Part shown: positions 57,102-64,000 of the stretch, piece by piece
Position numbering within the stretch: the first letter of the stretch is position 1
Layout of the letters: the number at the start of each line of letters is the position of its first letter
From: Viridothelium virens
Lineage: Eukaryota; Ascomycota; Dothideomycetes; Trypetheliales; Trypetheliaceae
Direction: 5' to 3'
NCBI GenBank assembly: GCA_010094025.1
Contig: ML991818.1
Location: 124,001 to 188,000, forward strand
Length of the DNA: 64,000 bases
Position numbers and translations under genes: made by a program
The notes under the pieces: model-generated
The model's input: the letters and a program-made list of their open reading frames with translations, nothing else
Database searches by the model: none
What the model was told of the DNA's origin: nothing

Positions 57102-58111
57102 ATGTCAGGACCAGCTGCGCTGGTAGTGCCGGCTCTCAAGAGGCATACGGCCACAGTCATTGTAAGCCACGGACTAGGCGATAGGTATGACGCAACCAAG
57201 ATTTCCATCCAGGGTACCTCTGCATCAGCTAACTTATCGATAGTGGAGCTGGCTGGTACTTCTACCAGAAGCATCACGTTCAAGCAAACCATTGACAATT
57301 CTTTTAGGATTTGGTTAGCAGAGAATTGGCGGAGAAGAGGGAAATTTGAGGAAGTGTCGTTCGTCTTTCCTAATGCGCCAACAATTCCGATCACGATGGT
57401 AGCGAAACTCCATGCTGTTGCCATACGAAATACTAACCCAATTCCAGAATATGGGGATGAAGATGCCGGGTTGGTACGACATAGTAAGATCACGCGATAC
57501 CGTTCGCCTTTTTTCAAGCATAATTTGGTGCAAAGATGCCCAGACTAATCATCTGGTGATAGATCTCTTTCGACGATCTTCAACAACGCGAGGACGAGTC
57601 TGGTATCCTCAGATCCCGTGATACAATGCACAATATTATCTCTGCCGAAGTCGCTAAAGGCATTCCTTCAAATCGTATCATTCTGGGTGGATTTTCTCAA
57701 GGCGGAGCCGTGTCCCTCTTAGGTGGCGTTACTTGTCCGCAAAAGCTCGCCGGCATTTTTGGACTATCAAGCTATTTGCTCTTGCGAGGCAAAATCCGGG
57801 ACATGGTGCCGACTGAGAATCCTAATAAGGAAACGCCGATCTTTCTGGGTCATGGCGATGCGGACCTGGTCGTGAAGTACGAATGGGGACAAAATACGGC
57901 GCAAACGCTCAAGGAGTGGGGATGGAATGTCGACTTCAGAACTTATCCGTGAGTGTTTTATTGCATGCTTCAGCTCTGTAAACGCGTTTCCACTGAAACC
58001 AGAGACAGAAACTTGCCTCACTCCGCCGATCCCCAAGAGATTGACCATCTCGAGGCTTTCATCAATGAACGCGTACCTCCGCTTGGAGAGAAGGCACAAG
58101 AGGCTTTGTGA
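57102..58111 (+). CDS. Acyl-protein thioesterase 1 (carboxylesterase/phospholipase family)
   Basis: Six exons: 57102-57184, 57244-57255 (12 bases), 57308-57398, 57448-57483, 57563-57948, 58009-58111, total 236 residues. Oxyanion region VIVSHGLGDSGAGWIWLAEN, then FPNAPTIPITMNMGMKMPGW, nucleophile serine in GGFSQGGAVS, aspartate in GHGDADLVV, and histidine in NLPHSADPQEI, giving the complete triad. It removes palmitate from proteins such as Ras and G-alpha and can act as a lysophospholipase. Exon 2 encodes only GAG and parts of two split codons, but is needed to recover SGAGW. The alternative acceptor 57999-58002 would insert two residues before NLPHSA. Confidence 0.9.
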
Positions 58112-58641
58112 CTATCTTCTGAAAAGGACGTGACGACGATACTTTTGTCGGTTGTAGCAGTCATTGTTCTTTCTTCTGTCTTTCTTCGATGTGTGAAAAT
58201 AGACAAACTTAGATGGCGGTAGGAGATCCCTTTGACTCAGCTCGACAGAACTCTACCGCGCATAACCGCTCCGTCTTCTAGGCTTGACGCGTCTATCTGT
58301 GAGGCAGCATTGCTGCGTTCGCGTGAGTGGTCACACACCTGTGATCAGTGGCCCTGTTGTAGTTTGTCTATCATTACGCCTCACAAAACCACGTCAGCTT
58401 CCTCGTTTTTCCCCTGTCACCATCACTCATTTGTTTGTGATGCTACAGTTTCCTAGGCAGAATTATCCCTCACAACAACGCGCCCTCCAAGTATAAAGCG
58501 CGCTCTCCTTTCTTCCCCCATAGCCTAACTTCGGACTACACTTTGAGAGATTCATTGATCAACTTCCTGTTGCAACTCTTATAGCCCTACTCTTGAATAG
58601 TCTTTACACACAACAGCAACCTGAAACTCCAACAGATCGTG
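58112..58641 (+). promoter_or_regulatory. Promoter region of the repeat-rich gene, TATA-like box
   Basis: 530 bases. TATAAA at 58492-58497 lies 145 bases before the ATG at 58642, followed by CT-rich sequence (58503-58520) usual near fungal transcription starts. This placement suggests a classical TATA-driven promoter. Confidence 0.5.
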
Positions 58642-60810
58642 ATGGCTACGGCTATGCACATCCCTGAGTCTAGCATCGAAGAGCTATTCCTTTCGATGCA
58701 GAAACAAGTCTCGGACCTTGAACGTGTTATGAATCAGAGGTTCGATCGCTTGGAGAAACTAGTTCTTCTTTCGACGCAAGACCGCATCTCCGACATGAAG
58801 CACAATATGGAAAAGCGATTTGACCACTTCGAACAGCAGCTGATTGGACGTCCACCTCGTACCCCTGGTGGCCCTAAATCTCTAGACTCGCCGCCTGACT
58901 CAAATGACAGTGGTGTCAAGAATGATTCTGTCTTCCAAGCTGGAACAGAAGCCGTCAAATCCTCCAAGGGACCAGAGTCTGACCGCTGTGCCTCAGATCC
59001 TTTCGTCAACTCTACAGAACAGAATGATGGCATGGAGCATGAACGTACTTCAGGGAACCTGAAGTTCACCAACCCGGCTAAAGTCGTAACGCTTGGCCCT
59101 GAACACTTTACGAACGTTCGAGCGCCTAATACTGCCATGGATTCACCTCTACATGATCTCGATATATCGATAGAGACCCCATCGACGACAGTCAAATCCT
59201 CTGTCCCTGACGGTGAAATCTTTCCGGATGGTACCCGGCAACTTGAAGGTCCTCAACTTGAAAGTGCTAAAGTGGTCACCGAGAGTATGGACCAGCCTTC
59301 ACCAGATGACCTGGAAGTCTCGCACATTGAGCCAGAAGCTCAGACTGCTGAAGTGGTCGCCGAGAATGTGGACCAGCTTTCATCAGATCACACGGAAGTC
59401 TCGCACGTCGAGCCAGAAGCTCAGACTGTTGATCTTCAGACTCATGCTAAACCCGAAAATGAATCAATCCCCGCGGCTATCAATGCAGACGTTGTTGAGC
59501 AGACGAGCGTCACAGCACTGGACGAGGCGAGTGCCATAGCGTCAAAGAAGGAAGCCGATGAGCCCTCCGAGGAGATCGAGCCTCAGCTCCCTTCTGGCGG
59601 TTCCCAACAGACCTTCTGTAATTCCCCATCTACAGACCCAACGATGCCCCAGAACCGTCCAAATAGGGACGACTTCTGCTACGGACCGACTTACTACGCA
59701 CTTGTGTATGGAGAACAGCACGGAGGATCACAAAATGACACTTCGGAGCGTAGATCATCGCTAGCAGCGGAGCCATTGTTGCCACAAGATTGTCCAAGCA
59801 AGGACGAGTCCTGCTCTGGCCCCTCCTCTGACGAACTCCATCAAGGTCCGTTGACAGCAGATATGAGTGACGGTACGAAGTCGCAATCACCCGCGGATCC
59901 AACGATGCCGCAACATCGCCCGAATAGGGATGACTTACAATATGGTCCAACTTATCATGCGCTCACTCATGACGAATCGACGGGAACTGTAAACGATGCT
60001 GATGAACTAGAGACATCTTTCAAGGATCCAACAATGCCACAGAACCGTCCTGATGGGGATGGTCTTTGCTTTGGGCCATTTTACCAAGCGCTCGTCAAAG
60101 GGATTACAGAGAAAGGATCCGAAGAGGTCACCGACGACCCTCAGCCAGTGCTTGGTCCCGAGAATGAACAGGAAGCTCAGTTAGTCGAGCAACAAGTCCC
60201 ATTAGAGGATTCTGCTCCTACTGAGGCTTTCAAAGCTGACTCTGAACCGATCGATGCATTGCCAGAGCCTGCTGAAGCGAGCATTGATGCGTCCGAACAG
60301 CACGAGTCTAAGACACATTTCCGCGACACGAGCAGCAGCAGTGGTAATGACAATGGAACAAGCGAAGATGGCAACGTTTCTACTTCTCCTAATACTGGTG
60401 ACGATGGCAACGTTTCTACTTTTCCGACCTCTGGCAACGATGGTAGCGAAAACCGCAAAACCGACATCCAGAACTCCGAGACATGCAGTGGACTTGCAAA
60501 AGCCAGCGATGATCAGGAGTCTGCCTTGTCAGTTGAGGATCGATCGATTCCAAAGCATCGACGTCTCTCACTGAAAGAAGAACATATCAATTCTATTATC
60601 GAGGAGATGCGGGTGATCTCTAGCAAGCCACGATTGAACCCTCTCGAAATAATCAAGAAATCCCTAGCGGCGTTATTCGCTCACGGAAATGAACTCGCCT
60701 CTGATTTCTATCAGGCTATAGACACGGCAACTCAATGTCACAAAACTACTGACGAATGCAAAATCGAGGTATTGCCCACTTCCGATGTTGCCAACGAGTT
60801 GACAGAGTGA
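58642..60810 (+). CDS. Repeat-containing, largely disordered protein with N-terminal coiled coil
   Basis: Intronless, 722 residues from ATG at 58642 to a TGA at 60808-60810. Residues 1-70 form a coiled coil (SSIEELFLSMQKQVSDLERV). The rest is polar and acidic with three kinds of internal repeat: two 27-residue units ending SHIEPEAQT, four copies of DPTMPQNRPNRDD...GPTYYAL with decay in the second, and DGNVSTSP-like pairs. A short helix-forming block near the end (EEHINSIIEEMRVISSKPRL) is followed by the stop. The same frame continues open after the TGA into a second, conserved-looking domain, so this may be only part of the product. Function unknown; the composition suggests a scaffold or signalling protein. 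Confidence 0.75.
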   Translation: MATAMHIPESSIEELFLSMQKQVSDLERVMNQRFDRLEKLVLLSTQDRISDMKHNMEKRFDHFEQQLIGRPPRTPGGPKSLDSPPDSNDSGVKNDSVFQAGTEAVKSSKGPESDRCASDPFVNSTEQNDGMEHERTSGNLKFTNPAKVVTLGPEHFTNVRAPNTAMDSPLHDLDISIETPSTTVKSSVPDGEIFPDGTRQLEGPQLESAKVVTESMDQPSPDDLEVSHIEPEAQTAEVVAENVDQLSSDHTEVSHVEPEAQTVDLQTHAKPENESIPAAINADVVEQTSVTALDEASAIASKKEADEPSEEIEPQLPSGGSQQTFCNSPSTDPTMPQNRPNRDDFCYGPTYYALVYGEQHGGSQNDTSERRSSLAAEPLLPQDCPSKDESCSGPSSDELHQGPLTADMSDGTKSQSPADPTMPQHRPNRDDLQYGPTYHALTHDESTGTVNDADELETSFKDPTMPQNRPDGDGLCFGPFYQALVKGITEKGSEEVTDDPQPVLGPENEQEAQLVEQQVPLEDSAPTEAFKADSEPIDALPEPAEASIDASEQHESKTHFRDTSSSSGNDNGTSEDGNVSTSPNTGDDGNVSTFPTSGNDGSENRKTDIQNSETCSGLAKASDDQESALSVEDRSIPKHRRLSLKEEHINSIIEEMRVISSKPRLNPLEIIKKSLAALFAHGNELASDFYQAIDTATQCHKTTDECKIEVLPTSDVANELTE
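59274..59435 (+). repeat. Tandem 81-bp coding repeat, two units
   Basis: Units VVTESMDQPSPDDLEVSHIE and VVAENVDQLSSDHTEVSHVE, each continued by PEAQT, lie head to tail with no gap. The DNA is about 80 percent similar, a recent in-frame duplication. Confidence 0.8.
59634..60095 (+). repeat. Interspersed 24-residue motif, four copies
   Basis: Motif DPTMPQxRPNRDDxxYGPTYxAL at about 59634-59705, 59898-59968 and 60027-60095, plus a diverged copy (EPLLPQDCPSKDESCSGPSS) at about 59772-59831. The spacers differ in length and sequence, so the motif itself is kept by selection or spread by unequal exchange. Confidence 0.8.
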
Positions 60811-61545
60811 AACAACCCCATCGACGCCGCTATCTTCCCCCTTCTATTTGCCACCAGGATCGCCTCCCAACCCAATACCAATCTCGATACCAGCGTAACT
60901 GATGGGCTCGAACTCCTCAAGTTTACCACCGCAGAGGAGGTTCTAGCCAAGACCCGCGACCACCCGAGCACCTCCCTGACCAAAGTCTACCGCGATGCAA
61001 AGCATGAGGCTCTGTCCAACCATCGCACGAGCTTCTTGTCCGTTCTGCTGGTAGACACCCACCACCTTGAACTCAGCAAGAAAGGCAACCAGCAAGCGGA
61101 CAAATACCACACCTCGTTCGGGCACAACTTCGTGATCGGGGTCAGCCACAGCGGCTGCGTGCTGTGGCAGGCATGGGGCCATGGAAAGCGGTTGAGAGAT
61201 GACGATCAGGAAGGGGAGCACGAGGAGACAGTGGCTGCCAAGGAGATTCCTGGAGCGTATGGGCTAGATGAGTGGATCAAGAACGGGCACGCAGAGTTGA
61301 AGCCCTGGCTGGAGATGGACGACTGGATGGCAAATTTCGAGAAATTCACAAAGGGCAAAGGGAAAACGTGGACGGCACAGAAGAATAGGTGCTATAAGCG
61401 TTGCTTTGGCCCGGATCTCATCAAGTTGTGCTTCCCGCAGAGGCCTCTGTTGGAGATTGTCCCGAAGATTAGACCGTGGGTCGGGGTGGACGTTGTGAGT
61501 GACGTGACGACGGAGGATGTGGAGAAGTATATGTTTCTAGTTTGA
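60811..61545 (+). CDS. Conserved fungal domain in frame after the TGA, separate gene or read-through/broken fusion
   Basis: The frame of the preceding gene stays open for 244 sense codons after its TGA and ends at a stop at 61543-61545. The text is conserved-looking: NNPIDAAIFPLLFATRIASQ, GLELLKFTTAEEVLAKTRDH, TKVYRDAKHEALSNHRTSFL, LVDTHHLELSKKGNQQADKY, FGHNFVIGVSHSGCVLWQAW, KNRCYKRCFGPDLIKLCFPQ, PKIRPWVGVDV. I recall a stand-alone fungal family of this kind, function unknown. There is no ATG between the TGA and the first conserved block, and no phase-correct intron was found that removes the stop. It may be a nonsense-broken fusion, a read-through product or a gene whose start lies in the last codons of the first frame. 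Confidence 0.6.
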   Translation, partial: NNPIDAAIFPLLFATRIASQPNTNLDTSVTDGLELLKFTTAEEVLAKTRDHPSTSLTKVYRDAKHEALSNHRTSFLSVLLVDTHHLELSKKGNQQADKYHTSFGHNFVIGVSHSGCVLWQAWGHGKRLRDDDQEGEHEETVAAKEIPGAYGLDEWIKNGHAELKPWLEMDDWMANFEKFTKGKGKTWTAQKNRCYKRCFGPDLIKLCFPQRPLLEIVPKIRPWVGVDVVSDVTTEDVEKYMFLV

Positions 61546-62163
61546 ATCGATGTGGGATGTGGGAGTTTGGCATAGGCTAATGGGGTTAGCTTGGCTTGAT
61601 CATGGCTCTTGAATCCGCGGAAGCGGATTGGTTTGATACAATTAGGACAGCCTGTTCAAAGAGGAATGATAATCCAGATTCTTAATACTCAAGATGAAGC
61701 TATCTGCTTCTAGAATAAGCCCCGTTCATCTATGATGAAGTGACTCTTAATGATTTCTAGTAAACCCGCCATCAGTAGCACTCATGCAACAAAAATCTAC
61801 AGAGGCCCCTCGGCCGATCTGAGATCACATCGGTCAGACGGTAACAATTACCACAGTCGAACAATCAATCGGATTTGTTGTTACCAGAGTCGAGATGTGG
61901 AGCTACAGTATTCCCATCTTAATCAAGGCATGAATTGATGAGAGTGCTATCTGTTCAAATGAATGATTGAGACAGGCCGTATACGTCAAGTTCTTAGAGG
62001 TATCAGAGAGGAGACTTACAATACTAAGACAAAAGTGTTTGGACAACTTCCAGCAATTTTCCCGCGCTAGTGAGCGGACATCTTTCTCGCATGACTGTAG
62101 TAACCACCTAATGGAACGCATCTGCCTTCCAGGTACCAACTTGACTCACAAGAATTCAGACCT
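61546..62163. other. Intergenic, convergent 3' ends
   Basis: 618 bases. A small perfect hairpin AATCCGC-GGAA-GCGGATT lies at 61612-61629, 67 bases after the last stop. No gene is seen. Confidence 0.5.
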
Positions 62164-63644
62164 CTAGTCTTGCCTCTTCCGCATTTCCGTTGAGTTGTCA
62201 TGTGCCAACGCCCTCGTATACCCCGGGAACTTCAAAAACAAGTCCGAATTGACAGCCTTCAAATTGGGACATTCCAGGGACGAGAGCAGCGGCGGTAGCG
62301 TGCTATTCACAAGTCCATTGGGATAATCTGGATCCTTATATATCGTCTCTAGCCACACGGGCGCCGTTACCACGGCCGATTGCATCGCCAAACAGAGCGC
62401 ATTGTTCTTCTCAAACAGCATAGTTTCATTGTATGTGCCATTCGTTAGGTCGGAAATACTAACGTTCTGGAACGTGTTCGGCGCGCCGATATTGCCGCCA
62501 ATGGTGAAGAATTCTGGGTAGGCCTTCCCCATTGTCAGAACGTCGCGGCTGAATGCGAGGAAGTCGTACGGCGTTTCCAGCGGGCGGCGATACCATGGAG
62601 TTGGGATGCGACTGTGGCCAGTGGGCTGCGGGGTTGATTAATCGAGATGCAGAGACGTAGGAGGGGGAAGGGAGCAGGCTTACGGAAAATAGTGGTGTGT
62701 CAGCATTGAGGATGATTCTGTTGACGCCATAGAAAGACAGCAGAATGTCCTTGGTCGTTTGGCCCCAAGGGTTTTCAGCGCTGCGGTTGCCCCACAGCTG
62801 TGCGATAAACGCGTGGTCCGCCGCCGTGACGGCCAGTGACGGGAAAAGCGCAGAGAACATGTAGCCGTCTGACGAAATGTCCTCTTGTCTGCGGAAGGCA
62901 CGATGTGCGGCCATGACGTCGAGGCTGTAGTTGGATTTCGCATTAGAGACGTTGAATTGGCGGTTGTAGAGCGCGGTGAACTGCGAGTTTATAATCTGGG
63001 TATCGTTTCCACTGTATAAGGGTTAGAATGTACTAAAGCCACTGAATATTTAACGTACAATTTGTTGAGGGATCCGAAGGTCGGCGAAACATCGTGCTCA
63101 TAGAAATTATGCGTTCCATTTAGCCCAGGCATCGGGATCTTGAGCGAGGTCTCATTCCAGTATTGACGATCGGGAGGCCCGCCTATGCTGACAATGACGC
63201 CGTTGGGGTCGCCGCTGAAGATGGGTGCAGTGACGGCGAGAGCCGTGGCAAAATCCCTGCCTATTCCAAATACTGTATTGTATATTGAGTGAGGGAAATC
63301 CCAATTCTCGAACCTCAGTACTAGCATACCGTTCATTTGCGCATTGATCAGCTCGGTGGCATTGGTGAGGCCAGTACGATTGATGTAGCCACTGGATGTA
63401 TTAAAGACGACGCACACGATTCAAACTGACCAAGAGTTGCTTACTGGTTTGCCAGTGAGTTCAAGCCTGGACAGGGCCCACGGAGATCCGTCAAAGACGG
63501 CGCCATCCAGGCATGTGCGCCTGTAGTATCAATCAATTGAGCGGTAGAATTGAAAGGGGGGGGATCTGGCGCTGCTTGGAGATACGCAGCAGTTTGGTTA
63601 AAAGCAAGTCCAAGCAGGACGCGAAGCAAAGTAGAGACTCTCAT
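62164..63644 (-). CDS. Secreted heme-thiolate peroxidase (chloroperoxidase/unspecific peroxygenase family)
   Basis: Four exons: 63644-63445, 63391-63059, 63011-62684, 62625-62164, total 440 residues. A signal peptide (MRVSTLLRVLLGLAFNQTAA) is followed by AWMAPSLTDLRGPCPGLNSL, where C58 of PCP is the heme ligand, then ANHGYINRTGL. The acid-base/metal motif is EHDVSPTFGSLNKF (E165, H166, D167). NWYRRPLE-like PWYRRPLETPYDFLAFSRDV near residue 300 and about ten N-glycosylation sites fit the secreted family. These enzymes use hydrogen peroxide to oxidise or hydroxylate aromatics, alkanes and lignin-derived compounds. At 440 residues it is longer than short UPOs (about 260) and near long-type enzymes. 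It is the likeliest secreted enzyme in the window. Confidence 0.92.
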
Positions 63645-64000
63645 GTTGAAAAATGCAACAGAGACGATATGGAAAAAGCTCTGAAGGAGCCGACTCTCTA
63701 AGTGGATAGGAAGATAGATTTAATGAAACAGTAATGTTACACAAAGAAAAAAATATAGAAGGTCATGAGGTAGGGTAGAAGAGGAGGTCCATCATATGAT
63801 AAAGCCAGGAAAGGAAGCCGTATTGAAGCATCCTTACGATCATCTCAACCTTGACAAGTTCACGGTGTCGCTCTCATGTATTTGATTGGCTGTGTGGTAA
63901 AGAGATAAGGTCTGAGCAAGGAGTATCGGATTCTCGGCAAAGAGGTGATGAGGATGTGAACCAATGCGTCTATACACCAACATAAGGCTACGAATATAAA
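63645..64000. promoter_or_regulatory. Upstream region of the peroxygenase gene
   Basis: 356 bases upstream of the minus-strand start at 63644 running to the window edge. AT-rich with an A tract near 63750; no further gene start. Confidence 0.35.

Overview
The window is nuclear DNA from a filamentous ascomycete (Pezizomycotina). Almost every gene is split by short introns of about 46 to 110 bases with GT...AG ends, genes sit on both strands 0.3 to 1.5 kb apart, and many have clear fungal homologues. Examples are the CBR1-type cytochrome b5 reductase, mitoribosomal mL60, a Pth11-like receptor, and DUF6590, DUF3605 and NACHT-WD40 proteins. I cannot place it below class level. I rebuilt gene models by hand: a splice junction was accepted only if GT/AG, reading phase and family similarity agreed, so most multi-exon models below close exactly in frame.

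Layout. 0.9-8.8 kb: a glycosylated membrane protein, a coiled-coil protein and a DUF6590 protein. 9.6-28.5 kb: mainly housekeeping genes. These are clathrin light chain, RTT103-like CID protein, CDC37, the mitochondrial ABC transporter MDL1, a cupin, the DEAD-box helicase DBP9, a flavodoxin-less FAD/NADPH reductase, mL60 and an SDR. 29.9-39.4 kb is the most accessory stretch. It holds a 1,602-residue NOD-like receptor (SesB-type hydrolase, NACHT, WD40), then a 620-bp Mutator-like inverted-repeat element with a perfect 10-bp target duplication, then a fructosamine-kinase gene followed by an aldo-keto reductase. 39.7-50.1 kb: TRAPP subunit TRS20, a serine-rich protein, a gene-poor 2.8 kb, a Pth11-like receptor, a DUF3605 protein, CBR1 and a GNAT acetyltransferase. 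50.4-58.1 kb: a ubiquitin-like-domain gene with a frame break, an omega-class glutathione transferase, the complex I B8 subunit, a DOPA-dioxygenase-like enzyme and acyl-protein thioesterase. 58.6-63.6 kb: a repeat-rich protein whose frame stays open for 245 codons beyond a TGA, and a secreted heme-thiolate peroxygenase.

How genes relate. Most neighbours are unrelated housekeeping genes. Divergent pairs such as CLC1/RTT103 and DODA/thioesterase probably share promoter regions. The adjacent, same-strand fructosamine kinase and aldo-keto reductase could act in sequence in removing glycation damage. The NLR and the kinase are divergent, and the transposon-like element sits between them. I found no tRNA, rRNA, CRISPR array or virus-derived element.
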